The notes under the pieces were generated by a model. It did no database searches. It was given only the letters and a program-made list of their open reading frames with translations, and was not told the origin of the DNA. From contig JARKRC010000011.1 of NCBI GenBank assembly GCA_029974595.1, forward strand, positions 1 to 64,000: a stretch of DNA of 64,000 bases. Reading direction: 5' to 3'. Shown here piece by piece: positions 17,238-26,603 of the stretch (the first letter of the stretch is position 1; every line of letters starts with the position of its first letter). The position numbers were made by a program, and so were the translations under genes. The DNA comes from Ereboglobus sp. (GTDB lineage: Bacteria > Verrucomicrobiota > Verrucomicrobiia > Opitutales > Opitutaceae).

Positions 17238-18611
17238 ATGAAACGACACCCACACCCACACCCACACCCACACCCACACCCACACCCACACCCACACCCA
17301 CTCATCACGGCATTCCTCGCTCTTTGTACATTTGCCACAACTGCCGCCGGGCAGCCCGGCGGCCCGATCCGTCCGCTGGCACAGGAACACGTCGTTGTCG
17401 CCGAGTCGCCCAACCCGCAAAAATTGCCGCTCTATAATCCCACCATCCTGCGCCTGCCATCCGGGCGGCTCGTGGCTGGATATTCACTCAGTAACAAGCA
17501 CGACAAGAAATACACCGAGGGCGTGGGCATGCACTTCCTCACATCCGACGACGGCGGCCTCACTTGGAAACATCGCGCACTGCGCCGCATCGGACAAGCC
17601 CGCCTGTTGCTCGCCGACGGTGTCGTGTATGCCCTCGGCTCGAGCAACCTGAGCATCATCCGCTCCGATGACGAAGGTGCCACATGGTCGGAACCGGTGC
17701 GGTTGGTGAAGGAGACCGGCTGGCACAACCACGCCGCGAATTTCATTCGTGCCAAAGGCAACATCTACCTTGTCATCGAGCGCGCCGTGAAGAAGGAAAT
17801 CAACGCATGGGTGCCCGGGGATCTTTCTCCCATCCTCATGCGCGCCCGCGAAAAATCCGATCTCACCAAGCCCAATAGCTGGACCTTCGCCAGCAGTCTC
17901 GCATTCAAGGACACCATTCCGGGCTACCGCGAAAACAAGCTGCAAATCGACGGGTTTGGCGTGCCGTTTTATCCGCAGAATTTTCCCACTCGCACCAACT
18001 TCCCCGGCACGAAAGCCAATAGCGCGCCCATCGGCTGGCTCGAGGCCAATGTCGCGCAGATCACCGATCCGGATCACTACTGGTTCGATCCGAAGGGCAG
18101 GACATTCCACATCCTCATGCGGGCGCACACCGGCGGCACCGGCTATGCCGCGCTCGCGAAGGTCGTGGAGAATAACGACGGCACCATGACCACGATGCTT
18201 GAGACCGCGCCATCCGGGAAGCTCATGCTTTTTCTGCCCATGCCCGGCGGTCAGATGCGTTTTCACATCACCTACGATGAAAAAACAAAACTCTACTGGT
18301 TGCTCAGCTCGCAATCCACCGACTCGATGACACGCGTCGAAAAACTCCCGCCCGATCGTTACAACCTTCCCAACAACGAACGCCACCGTCTCGTTCTTCA
18401 CTTCTCGAAAAACCTCGTTGACTGGTGCTTCGCCGGCGTGGTGGCAATCGGCGGCACACCCGGGCAAGCGCGCCACTACGCGGCGATGGACATCGACGGC
18501 GACGATCTCATCATCCTCTCCCGCAGCGGTGACGCCCGCGCAAGAAACGCCCACGACGGCAACATCATCACCTTTCACCGCGTCAAAAACTTCCGGGAAC
18601 TTGTGTATTAG
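17238..18611 (+). CDS. Secreted BNR/Asp-box protein, paralogue B, with a His-Pro repeat in its signal peptide
   Basis: A 457-residue protein. The ATG at 17238 is preferred because the longer frame overlaps the previous gene. The n-region is MKR followed by nine His-Pro pairs encoded by a perfect hexamer repeat. A hydrophobic core (LITAFLALCTFATTAAG) follows. Asp boxes are LTSDDGGLTW and IRSDDEGATW. It is closely similar to the proteins at 15901 and 28060 over the whole mature part, including the NGNIITFHRVKNF tail. As in paralogue A, no FRIP motif is seen; the equivalent segment is YNPTILRLPSGRLVAGY. It probably acts in the periplasm or outside the cell on the same glycan as its neighbours. 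An FG-GAP gene starts one base after its stop. Confidence 0.85.
   Translation: MKRHPHPHPHPHPHPHPHPHPLITAFLALCTFATTAAGQPGGPIRPLAQEHVVVAESPNPQKLPLYNPTILRLPSGRLVAGYSLSNKHDKKYTEGVGMHFLTSDDGGLTWKHRALRRIGQARLLLADGVVYALGSSNLSIIRSDDEGATWSEPVRLVKETGWHNHAANFIRAKGNIYLVIERAVKKEINAWVPGDLSPILMRAREKSDLTKPNSWTFASSLAFKDTIPGYRENKLQIDGFGVPFYPQNFPTRTNFPGTKANSAPIGWLEANVAQITDPDHYWFDPKGRTFHILMRAHTGGTGYAALAKVVENNDGTMTTMLETAPSGKLMLFLPMPGGQMRFHITYDEKTKLYWLLSSQSTDSMTRVEKLPPDRYNLPNNERHRLVLHFSKNLVDWCFAGVVAIGGTPGQARHYAAMDIDGDDLIILSRSGDARARNAHDGNIITFHRVKNFRELVY
17247..17300 (+). repeat. Hexanucleotide microsatellite, nine perfect CACCCA units
   Basis: Fifty-four bases of uninterrupted CACCCA, read as alternating His and Pro codons just after MKR of paralogue B. 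Because the unit is six bases, copy-number changes keep the frame and alter only the length of the signal-peptide n-region. Confidence 0.95.
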
Positions 18612-18612
18612 C

Positions 18613-19083
18613 ATGAAGCCGGAACACCACATCACCCCGACAACAATCTCGTGTCTGTCAACGAGTGTCGTCATGCTGGCTTGCTTGGGGATGTTCATAT
18701 GTATGAGCGCCGGGGCCACCGGGCGGCTGAAGCTGCTTCTCACCGATTGGGACGGCGACGGCGTGGTGGACTTGTTGATTGGCACGGGCTCGGGATCGTC
18801 CGTGCCGGGCAAGAACAACGGCTTGCCTCACGGTTGGTCCGGGCACGGACGCGGTGCGGCGGTGTTGTTCCTGAAAAATGTCGGCACCAATGAAAACCCC
18901 GTCATGGCCTACCCCGCGTTTATTTCGCACAAGGGCGCGCCGATTTTTCTCGGTCATCACGAAATCGGCGTCGCCGTCGGCGAAATCGCCGGCGAACCTT
19001 GCCTCATTGTCGGACGCGAGACAGGCCGCCTCTACTATTACAAAAAAAGCGAGCTTGGCCTGATCGAACATGCGCCAAGATAA
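18613..19083 (+). CDS. Short secreted FG-GAP/VCBS-repeat protein, possibly a truncated paralogue
   Basis: A 156-residue protein starting one base after the previous stop. A long signal sequence (STSVVMLACLGMFICMSAG) leads directly into a calcium-binding FG-GAP motif (LTDWDGDGVVDLLIG) and the segment FLKNVGTNENPVMAYPAF. The same pattern (DFDGDGKLDLVLG, then MKNIGTNEKPKYAPPF) occurs repeatedly in the 689-residue protein at 21130. The small protein therefore looks like a signal peptide joined to one or two repeat blades. It may be a decayed copy or a minimal binding module. The frame is intact and the position suggests co-transcription. Confidence 0.7.
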   Translation: MKPEHHITPTTISCLSTSVVMLACLGMFICMSAGATGRLKLLLTDWDGDGVVDLLIGTGSGSSVPGKNNGLPHGWSGHGRGAAVLFLKNVGTNENPVMAYPAFISHKGAPIFLGHHEIGVAVGEIAGEPCLIVGRETGRLYYYKKSELGLIEHAPR

Positions 19084-19124
19084 GACCGCCCCTCTCATTT
19101 TCACCCTTCCATCCTCACCAAACC

Positions 19125-21104
19125 ATGAAAACCACGTTCCTCTCCCTGCTCTCCGCCTTCTGTCTCCTGGCCTTTGCTCCCGCTGTCCTCCCGGCGGAAA
19201 CCCTCCTTAACGCCGGCTTCGAAAGAGGCTTGCCGCCAAATATCGACACCTACCGCCTTGACGCCTCCATCGACACTTCCCGCGCGCATTCCGGGCGCGC
19301 CTCCTTGCGTCTCGACAAAAAAACGAAGGATTCACACGGTACTTTCAGTTTCAATCTCGGCAGGCAGCTCGACTCCTCCTCCAATTGTGAATATTCCCTC
19401 TGGGTTTACACCGGGCCTGACACACAGGTCAGACTCTTTATCACGGCGGAGGACGATGCCGGCGAGCGGCTTACCGTCGCCAATACCACCGGCCAAATCA
19501 AGCCGGGCCAATGGAACCGGATAAGCGGCATGGTATACGCGGGAGACTGGCGTAAGGAGTTTCGCAATCCCAGGTTTGATGTCCGCGTCTACGGAGACTG
19601 CTGGATCGACGATGTTACAATGGTCTCCGGCCTGCCCGAGACACCCTCCCAGGTCTGGCCCAAGCTCAAGGATGCCCTCTACGCTGCAGCGGACAAACGC
19701 GCCTCCTCGCTCGCGCCCGGCGGCACTCTTGTGCTCGACGCCCGCAACGCCGCCCTCGCGCCCGACACCGCCCGTGCGGAAGCTACTCTGCCCGAAACCT
19801 CATCCACCATCATTCCCGCCCAAGGGATGCTCGTCTTCGCCATCGACGCCGGGGATGACCTCGCCCTTGCCGGATCTCTTCAGCTCGAACCCGATGCCGA
19901 CCTGCGTCCCGGCCTGCGCGTTACCGTGCTTTCCGGCGATACCGTGATCGGCGCCCCGGCGGTGAAAGCCGAGCCTTGGAAAACACCAGCCAGCTCTGTT
20001 CCTCCCGGCCCCGCTCCGGATATTCGCGGCGAACGTCCGCCCGTCTCCGTTCCGCTCGCCAACTGGCGCATGACCAAGGGACGTCATTACATCGCCATCG
20101 CCGGCCCACACAACCGCCCCGGCGGCTCCTTTGCGCAACTCGAATTGCGGGCCAAGGAACGTCCCGCCGCCGCACCCCTCTACGCTTTCGCGCTGTTTGC
20201 CGACACACACATCGGTGTTGGGCGCGGTTTTGGCAGCTCCCCGTGGCAAAAAACCAGGCTCTTCAGCCGCACCGCCGGGGAAATGGAGGATGCGATCCGC
20301 CAGCTCAAGCGCGAGAACGCAACCTTCGCCATCATCGCTGGCGACTTGACCGCCAATGGGTACCGCAAGGAACTCCAAGACCTCGCCGATGTTGTCAAGC
20401 GCGCCAACTTTCCGGTTTATGCCTGCCTCGGCAATCATGACACCGTCCACCGCGGCTCGCGTGCCAGCATTGCGGCCTTGATTCCTGATCTCTTTCCCTC
20501 CGGCCCTCAGGACACTGACTATGTTTTCACCCGTCCGCCACTGCGCTTCATCGTGCTGGATGGCGCCTACTGGCGCGGCAAAAGTGGCCCTATCCATGGC
20601 CACAGGCCCGTTAAAACTGCCCAGAACACCTACCGCGACGGCATGATCGACTGGTTGCGCGAAACCCTCGCCAAGGACACCGTCTCGCCCACCATTGTCA
20701 TTTCCCATTTTCAGTTCTACCGCCAGCGCGGGGTGTCGGATGCAAGCGGTTACGACTTCGGCAAGGAACCTGCGCGAAACAAAGCCCTCATTGCCCTCCT
20801 CGCCGCCGCGCCCAATGTGGTGGCCGCAATGAGCGGACATCACCACTACAATGCGCTTTCCACCTATCGCGGCATCACCTGTCTCGAAACTCCGTCGCTC
20901 GTCGCGTGGCCCAATGCCTATCGAGTGTTCCGCGTTTATCCCGATCGCATGGAATGGGAAGTCCGCCAGATATCCAATCGCGGACTCATTCGCGAGGGCA
21001 TCATCCCGGAAATGGCGTTGCTGTGGGAACTCTCCACTGCCGAGGGCGACCTCTCCGGCTCCATAAACCTGTCTCCCATTCCTAAATTAATCTCTGAACG
21101 CTAA
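19125..21104 (+). CDS. Secreted calcineurin-like metallophosphoesterase with N-terminal carbohydrate-binding-like domain
   Basis: A 659-residue protein with ATG at 19125 and a signal peptide (FLSLLSAFCLLAFAPAVLPA). Residues about 25-170 resemble a jelly-roll carbohydrate-binding module (LNAGFERG start, CWIDDVTMVSG end). A middle region of unknown fold follows. The metallophosphoesterase domain occupies about 350-640, with metal-ligand motifs FADTHIG (Asp near 360), GDLTANGY, GNHD (near 436), ISHFQ and SGHHHYN (near 571). All the main ligands appear present, so it should be active on a phosphomonoester or diester. In this locus it may remove phosphate from a decorated glycan, which is inference from context. 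Confidence 0.85.
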   Translation: MKTTFLSLLSAFCLLAFAPAVLPAETLLNAGFERGLPPNIDTYRLDASIDTSRAHSGRASLRLDKKTKDSHGTFSFNLGRQLDSSSNCEYSLWVYTGPDTQVRLFITAEDDAGERLTVANTTGQIKPGQWNRISGMVYAGDWRKEFRNPRFDVRVYGDCWIDDVTMVSGLPETPSQVWPKLKDALYAAADKRASSLAPGGTLVLDARNAALAPDTARAEATLPETSSTIIPAQGMLVFAIDAGDDLALAGSLQLEPDADLRPGLRVTVLSGDTVIGAPAVKAEPWKTPASSVPPGPAPDIRGERPPVSVPLANWRMTKGRHYIAIAGPHNRPGGSFAQLELRAKERPAAAPLYAFALFADTHIGVGRGFGSSPWQKTRLFSRTAGEMEDAIRQLKRENATFAIIAGDLTANGYRKELQDLADVVKRANFPVYACLGNHDTVHRGSRASIAALIPDLFPSGPQDTDYVFTRPPLRFIVLDGAYWRGKSGPIHGHRPVKTAQNTYRDGMIDWLRETLAKDTVSPTIVISHFQFYRQRGVSDASGYDFGKEPARNKALIALLAAAPNVVAAMSGHHHYNALSTYRGITCLETPSLVAWPNAYRVFRVYPDRMEWEVRQISNRGLIREGIIPEMALLWELSTAEGDLSGSINLSPIPKLISER

Positions 21105-21129
21105 ACACGCGCCCTTTCACGCCAAAACC

Positions 21130-23199
21130 ATGAAAATGTATAATAAAATATCGTCGCCTTTGTCCTGCGTCGCCATGCTGCTCTGCCTGGGGGTGCTTGC
21201 TGGTGGAATAACATGCGCCCAGCCGGCGAAACTGCCCGAGCGCCTCATGCTTATCGACCACAATAATCCCGGATTGACCGCGGACCTCGGCGTCGGTCTC
21301 TGGGGATGGCCGGTTGTCCACGATGCCAACAACGACGGCCGCCCCGATTTGTATGTTGTCGCTGGCTCGTCGCCTTACAAAGGCACGTATTATTTTGAAA
21401 ACACCGGGCGCAAAGACCCGAAAACAGGAATGCCGGTTTTTAAGAAAGCGGTGTTTGTCGGGCCTGGAAGCAACGACATCACGCCCTCGAACACGCCCGC
21501 GGGGCTTCGTGTGACGGGCGGCGGTTTCGAATACCCCGATTTTCTGAAATCGGGCGTGAATACCGAGGCGCGCAAAAAACTGCCGTTCACTGCAAAAACG
21601 GTGCACAAAACATCGGGCCGCATTCGCGGCGAGCAGTGGAGCTATGTCGATTTCGACGGGGACGGCAAACTGGATCTCGTGCTCGGCGTCGGCGATTGGA
21701 GCGATTACGGTTGGGACAACGCCTTTGATGCCAACGGCCGCTGGACAAATGGACCGCTGCACGGGTTTGTCTATATAATGAAGAACATAGGCACCAACGA
21801 AAAACCCAAATATGCACCTCCGTTTCGTCTTCGCGCCGATAATCGCGACGTTGATGTCTATGGCATGCCGTCGCCTGTTTTCGGCGATTTCCGCGGAACC
21901 GGCAAGCTGGACCTGATTTGCGGCGAATTTGTGGACGGCTTCACCTTTTTCGAAAATATCGGCACTCGGGAAAAACCCGAATACGCGGCGGGAAAACGCC
22001 TCACGTTCAAAGGCGCTCCGATCACGATGCCGCTGGAAATGATTGTCGTCACGGCGTACGACTGGAACAAAACCGGGCGTCTCGACCTGATTGTCGCGCA
22101 GGAGGACGGGCGCGTGGCATGGCTCGAAAACACGGGCAATATAATCAAGACAACCCAGAGCTCCGGCCCCCGTGAAACGCTTGAGCGCAACATGCCGGAA
22201 TTCGCGCCTCCGCGTTTTTTCCGCCAGGAGGCCGATCACGTGAAATTCGGCGTGCTGACGACACCGGCCGCGGTCGATTGGGATGGTGACGGCTTGATTG
22301 ACATCGTCACCGGCAACGCGGCAGGAGAGCTCGCGTTTATTAAAAATCTGGGTGGAAACCCTGTCAAATGGGCCGAGCCGGAATTGCTCGCGGCGAACGG
22401 CGCGCCGATACGGATCATGGCCGGCTACAACGGTTCCATACAAGGACCGGCTGAAAGCAAGTGGGGCTATACCAATATACATGTGGCCGACTGGGACGGC
22501 GACGGCCTGCCCGACATCATGATAAATACAATCATAGGAAAAATACTATGGAGCAAAAACATCGGCACGCGCACGGCGCCGAAACTCGCCCCGCCGGAAC
22601 CCGTGCGCGCGTTGTGGAACGGCCCGGCTCCGAAACCCGCGTGGAATTGGTGGAACCCCGAGGCCGACGAGCTGGTTCTCCAGTGGCGCTGCACGGCTTA
22701 CATGATCGATATTGATGGCGATGGTATTCCCGACCTGGTCGCCCCGGATCACGAGGGATATCTGGCCTTCTTCAAACATGTGGTTCGCGACGGAAAACAT
22801 TATGTTCTTCCCGGCAAAAGGATTTTCAAGATGAAGGGTCATTCGGAGTTCGACTCCCGCGGCGTGGCGCGCTCCGACGGGCCCCGGGGCGGCGAATTGC
22901 GCATGAATTACGGCGAGGCCGGGCGCAGCGGGCGGAGGACGTTTCATTTCACGGATTGGGACGGCGATGGGAAACTGGATCTGCTCGTCAACAGCGTTAA
23001 TATCAATTTTTATAAAAACGTGTCCACGAAGCCGGGCGAATGGATTTTTCAAGACATGGGCCCCGTGGACGGTAAAAAACTTGCCGGGCACAGCACATCG
23101 CCCACGACCGCAGACTGGGATGGCGACGGCGTGGAGGAACTGCTCGTCGGCGCGGAGGACGGCTTCTTTTACCTGCTCAAAAATCCCCGCGCGAAATAA
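21130..23199 (+). CDS. Secreted FG-GAP/VCBS-repeat protein
   Basis: A 689-residue protein with an N-terminal signal sequence (VAMLLCLGVLAGGITCAQ). At least six integrin-type calcium-binding motifs are visible, including HDANNDGRPDLYV, DFDGDGKLDLVLG, DWDGDGLIDIVTG, DWDGDGLPDIMIN, DIDGDGIPDLVAP and DWDGDGKLDLLVN. These mark an FG-GAP beta-propeller. Such proteins bind ligands outside the cell or scaffold other secreted enzymes; no catalytic residues are recognisable. It lies between the metallophosphoesterase and the lyase, and shares its repeat type with the short protein at 18613. No function can be given beyond probable calcium-dependent binding. Confidence 0.82.
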   Translation: MKMYNKISSPLSCVAMLLCLGVLAGGITCAQPAKLPERLMLIDHNNPGLTADLGVGLWGWPVVHDANNDGRPDLYVVAGSSPYKGTYYFENTGRKDPKTGMPVFKKAVFVGPGSNDITPSNTPAGLRVTGGGFEYPDFLKSGVNTEARKKLPFTAKTVHKTSGRIRGEQWSYVDFDGDGKLDLVLGVGDWSDYGWDNAFDANGRWTNGPLHGFVYIMKNIGTNEKPKYAPPFRLRADNRDVDVYGMPSPVFGDFRGTGKLDLICGEFVDGFTFFENIGTREKPEYAAGKRLTFKGAPITMPLEMIVVTAYDWNKTGRLDLIVAQEDGRVAWLENTGNIIKTTQSSGPRETLERNMPEFAPPRFFRQEADHVKFGVLTTPAAVDWDGDGLIDIVTGNAAGELAFIKNLGGNPVKWAEPELLAANGAPIRIMAGYNGSIQGPAESKWGYTNIHVADWDGDGLPDIMINTIIGKILWSKNIGTRTAPKLAPPEPVRALWNGPAPKPAWNWWNPEADELVLQWRCTAYMIDIDGDGIPDLVAPDHEGYLAFFKHVVRDGKHYVLPGKRIFKMKGHSEFDSRGVARSDGPRGGELRMNYGEAGRSGRRTFHFTDWDGDGKLDLLVNSVNINFYKNVSTKPGEWIFQDMGPVDGKKLAGHSTSPTTADWDGDGVEELLVGAEDGFFYLLKNPRAK

Positions 23200-23230
23200 G
23201 CAAACAATTTTCTTCCAAGATCAAAATACA

Positions 23231-24169
23231 ATGATTCCAAGTGTTCCAAAAAAAGGAATTCTCGCGGCCTTGTGGCTGCCTTCCGACTCGAATGGCAATT
23301 TGCTCAAACGCGAGCTTGCCGCCAACATTGCTTGGCTGAAATCGAAGGGCATCCACGGCGTGCTGGCCCTCGGTAGCACCGGCGAGTTTCCGCAAATGAG
23401 CATCGATCAGCGCAAGGATGCGCTGGCGACGGTTGCGGAGCTGGCGGCCCCGCTGCCGGTCATCGCCAATATAAGCGACATACGCCCGCGGGCTGTCGCG
23501 GAGCTGGGCCGCTTTGCGCGCGAATTGCGCCTGCCCGCGGTCGCCATCATGGCGCCGGGGTTTTACCCGGGCGCACAGGATGACATTCTCGAGCATTTTT
23601 TGCATGCGGCGGATTGTTCCCAGCTGCCCGTGTTTTTATATAATTTCCCGGAGCTGACCGGCGCCCGCATCAATCTGGAAACCGTGGCGGCTTTCGCCGA
23701 CCGGGCCAACATGGCCGGAATCAAGCAAAGCGGCGGCGAATTCGCATATCATAAGGATCTGATCAAGCTGGGACGTGAAAAGGACTTCGTTGTCTTTTCC
23801 GGCGCCGACACCCGTTTGCCTGAGGTGTTCGGGCTCGGTGCAGTTGGCTGCATCGGCGGCCTGGTCAATATCGTTCCCGAATACATGTTGCATTTGTATA
23901 ATGTATGCCGGGAGGGTATTCCGGGTGAAACGAGTCCTGCATTCGAACGGGTGAAACTTGCGGGAGGCATCGTGGACAGGCTGACATTTCCCTTGAATGT
24001 CGCCGCCGGCATGGCGGCGCGCGGCGCGGCTGTGGGCGTTCCCAAGGCGCTTGTATCAGCGAAGTCCTGGGAAATCTACAACGGTATTGTTAGGGATCTG
24101 GGCGCGGCGTTCGCGGAGTGGGGACTCGAACGCCTCGACGCGGTTCCCGCAGAGACAACAAGAGTATGA
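23231..24169 (+). CDS. nanA: N-acetylneuraminate lyase / dihydrodipicolinate synthase family aldolase
   Basis: A 312-residue class I aldolase from ATG 23231; the longer upstream frame overlaps the FG-GAP gene. Family signatures are GSTGE (48-52), the catalytic tyrosine in FLYNFP (Tyr137) and the Schiff-base lysine in GIKQSGG (Lys165). Both positions coincide with those I recall for the E. coli lyase. There is no signal peptide, so it works in the cytoplasm, splitting a 2-keto-3-deoxy acid into pyruvate and an aldehyde sugar. The neighbours make sialic acid or a related keto-deoxy acid plausible, but subfamily members with other substrates cannot be excluded, so the symbol is tentative. Its stop overlaps the next start (ATGA), indicating coupled translation. 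Confidence 0.78.
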   Translation: MIPSVPKKGILAALWLPSDSNGNLLKRELAANIAWLKSKGIHGVLALGSTGEFPQMSIDQRKDALATVAELAAPLPVIANISDIRPRAVAELGRFARELRLPAVAIMAPGFYPGAQDDILEHFLHAADCSQLPVFLYNFPELTGARINLETVAAFADRANMAGIKQSGGEFAYHKDLIKLGREKDFVVFSGADTRLPEVFGLGAVGCIGGLVNIVPEYMLHLYNVCREGIPGETSPAFERVKLAGGIVDRLTFPLNVAAGMAARGAAVGVPKALVSAKSWEIYNGIVRDLGAAFAEWGLERLDAVPAETTRV

Positions 24170-25317
24170 ACACAATCGACAATATGATAAAAAACACAAC
24201 GAACAACGTCTCTCGTGCGAGCATGACGTCAAATAAAGCCGGCACAATCGTGCTTCTGATGGCGCTGGCATTGGGTTTGATGCTCCCGTTGGAAGCGGAT
24301 ACCGCTCATCCGCATCCATCAATACTGCACGCAACCTTTATAAATCAAAATGCGAGTTATCCAGAGAGCCATGCGTCCACGATTGTGGAGGTTTCGCCCG
24401 GACATCTCGTGTCGGCGTGGTTTGGCGGCACAAAGGAGAAAAATCCCGACGTGTGCATCTGGGTGTCGCATTTTGAAAACGGAAAATGGACGAATGCAGT
24501 CAATGTCGCCAACGGCATCCAGGAGGGCGGAAAGCGTTTTCCGACATGGAACCCGGTGCTCTTTCAGCCGCCGCAGCCCGGGGCTCCGTTGATTCTGTTC
24601 TATAAAGCCGGTCCTTCCGCAGCGTCATGGTGGGGCATGATGATCACTTCGAAAGACGGCGGCCGCACATGGAGCAAGCCCGTCCGGTTGCCTGAGGGCG
24701 TTTACGGGCCGGTCAAAAACAAGCCCGTTGTCCTGTCCGACGGCACGTGGCTTTCTGCATCGAGCACCGAGCACGGCAAGGAGGGCTGGCGTGTGCATTT
24801 TGAATATTCGCAAGACCAGGGAAAAACATGGACGGTCGTGAAGCCCGGCAAAGGCGCGGTGTCTTTTGATGCGATCCAGCCCAGCGTTCTCTTCCATAAG
24901 GCGGACAATCCGAACGGAGGCCTCCAGGCGTTGTGCCGCACGAAGCAGGGCGTCGTGGCGATGACATGGTCGAAGGACAACGGGAAAACGTGGAGCGCGC
25001 CTGTGGCGACCGAATTGCCGAATCCCAACTCCGGCACGGACGCCCTCACGCTCTCCGACGGGCGGCAGCTTATCGTATATAATCCCACGGCCCACAATCC
25101 CGGTAGTCCGGGCAAGGGGAGCCGTTATCCGCTTTCGGTGGCGCTTTCAAATGACGGGCTTTCGTGGAATCGCATTCTGGATCTGGACACGGAACCCTGC
25201 CGCTCCGGCTACTCCTATCCCGCCGTGATCCAGACATCCGACGGCCTCGTGCATGTGACCTACACCTACAACAGAAAGTGCATAAAGCATGTCGTGATCG
25301 ATCCGAAGAAATTGTGA
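24166..25317 (+). CDS. Secreted sialidase-family (BNR_2-like) protein
   Basis: A 383-residue protein whose ATG overlaps the aldolase stop by four bases. A long n-region precedes a hydrophobic segment (TIVLLMALALGLMLPLEA), so an inner start at MTSNK is also possible. Asp boxes include SKDGGRTW, SQDQGKTW and SKDNGKTW. The N-terminal mature part (ESHASTIVEVSPGHLVSAWF) and WNPVLF segment are characteristic of a BNR subgroup annotated as sialidase or neuraminidase-like. Histidine stands where canonical sialidases carry the FRIP arginine, so the substrate is open. It is a different subgroup from the three A/B/C paralogues. It probably acts in the periplasm, releasing sugars for the cytoplasmic lyase. 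Confidence 0.82.
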   Translation: MNTIDNMIKNTTNNVSRASMTSNKAGTIVLLMALALGLMLPLEADTAHPHPSILHATFINQNASYPESHASTIVEVSPGHLVSAWFGGTKEKNPDVCIWVSHFENGKWTNAVNVANGIQEGGKRFPTWNPVLFQPPQPGAPLILFYKAGPSAASWWGMMITSKDGGRTWSKPVRLPEGVYGPVKNKPVVLSDGTWLSASSTEHGKEGWRVHFEYSQDQGKTWTVVKPGKGAVSFDAIQPSVLFHKADNPNGGLQALCRTKQGVVAMTWSKDNGKTWSAPVATELPNPNSGTDALTLSDGRQLIVYNPTAHNPGSPGKGSRYPLSVALSNDGLSWNRILDLDTEPCRSGYSYPAVIQTSDGLVHVTYTYNRKCIKHVVIDPKKL

Positions 25318-25341
25318 ATAATAACAATTATTGAAACCAAT

Positions 25342-26601
25342 ATGATTAAAACAAACCTCAAGATGCCCTGTTTTATAATAAAAAAACAATTTTGTGCATT
25401 TTTAGTCATATTGATTTGCAGCGAGCCTTTTTTACCCGCTCCCGTGTCTGGCGCGGGCGTCCGGCCCGTCCCTGCTTTTGAGATCAGCGGTTATCATGTG
25501 CCCGTGATCGACCTTTCCCTCGATCAGGGGCGCATCGTTTCGGTGGATCGCGAGAACGGGCAGTATCTCGGGCACCCCACGACGGTGCTGCTGCCGGACG
25601 GAAAAACGATATACGCCATTTATCCGAAAGGTCATGCTGTCGGCGCGCTGGTTTTGAAGCGCAGCGATGACGGTGGCCTGACGTGGAGCGACCGCCTGCC
25701 TGTTCCCGAGAATTGGAAGACGTCGAAAAACCCGCCGAGCATCCACCGGCTGGAAGGCCCGGATGGGAAGTCCCGGCTAATTGTGCTCACCGGTTCGGCG
25801 GAAAATAAAAAGGAGGATCTTCCCGTGCGGATGTCCGTATCCGAGGACGATGGCAGGACATGGACCCCGCTTGCGCCCATCGGCGAAGGCGCGGAATATA
25901 ATGCCATTGTTGCGGCTTCGTGCATGTTGCGTTTGAAGGACGGCCGCTACATGGCGTTGCATCATTCGGATTATCTTTCGGGCCCCGAAGGCAGGCGCAA
26001 TATGAAGCTCTACAAAATGCTCTCCTCGGACGGCGGCCTGAGCTGGAGCAAGAGGCAATTTGTTGCCGATCATCCCGTGGCCGAGTTTTGCGAGCCCGGC
26101 GCGATCCGGTCTCCGGATGGCAGCCAGATCGCGGTTTTGATACGGGATAACAGCCGGTTCCGGCGCGGTGTTTCCGAATCCTATATTATATTCTCAAACG
26201 ATGAAGGCGAAACATGGACGCCCGCGCGGGCCTTGCCGCCTGTTCTCGCCGGAGACAAGCATGTGGCCAAATATGCGCCGGACGGGAGGCTCGTGATTGT
26301 TTTCAGGGACATGGATTTCGCAAGCCCGACACGCGGGCATTTCATGGCATGGATCGGAACGTATGAGGACCTGGCCAAAAACGGAAACGGGCAATATCGC
26401 GTCAAGCTCCTGAATAATTTTGAGGGCGTCGACTGCGGTTATGCCGGGCTGGAACTCCTCCCCGACGGAACGTTCGTGGCGGTCACTTATGTTCGCGATG
26501 TTCTTTATGTGCGGGACGGCAAACGATCCGCAAAGCATTCGATCGTGAGCGTGCGTTTCCGGCTGGATGAGCTGGATCAGCTTGTTGCGAAAAGGAGATA
26601 A
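25342..26601 (+). CDS. Secreted exo-sialidase-like BNR protein
   Basis: A 419-residue protein with a signal sequence (FCAFLVILICSEPFLPAPVSG). Asp boxes are RSDDGGLTW, SEDDGRTW, SSDGGLSW and SNDEGETW, four in all, as expected for a six-bladed propeller. The segment GQYLGHPTTVLLPDGKTIYA replaces the canonical FRIP region with GHPT. Other conserved patches are EFCEPGAIRSPDG and DCGYAGLELLPDGTF. This subgroup is usually labelled exo-alpha-sialidase, but the missing arginine leaves the activity unproven. It lies 24 bp after the previous BNR gene and its 3' end carries the ribosome-binding site of the next gene. Confidence 0.82.
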   Translation: MIKTNLKMPCFIIKKQFCAFLVILICSEPFLPAPVSGAGVRPVPAFEISGYHVPVIDLSLDQGRIVSVDRENGQYLGHPTTVLLPDGKTIYAIYPKGHAVGALVLKRSDDGGLTWSDRLPVPENWKTSKNPPSIHRLEGPDGKSRLIVLTGSAENKKEDLPVRMSVSEDDGRTWTPLAPIGEGAEYNAIVAASCMLRLKDGRYMALHHSDYLSGPEGRRNMKLYKMLSSDGGLSWSKRQFVADHPVAEFCEPGAIRSPDGSQIAVLIRDNSRFRRGVSESYIIFSNDEGETWTPARALPPVLAGDKHVAKYAPDGRLVIVFRDMDFASPTRGHFMAWIGTYEDLAKNGNGQYRVKLLNNFEGVDCGYAGLELLPDGTFVAVTYVRDVLYVRDGKRSAKHSIVSVRFRLDELDQLVAKRR

Positions 26602-26603
26602 GA

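Noticed and set aside
17239-17300. CRISPR-like array
   Set aside because: It is a contiguous hexamer microsatellite without spacers, inside a coding frame.
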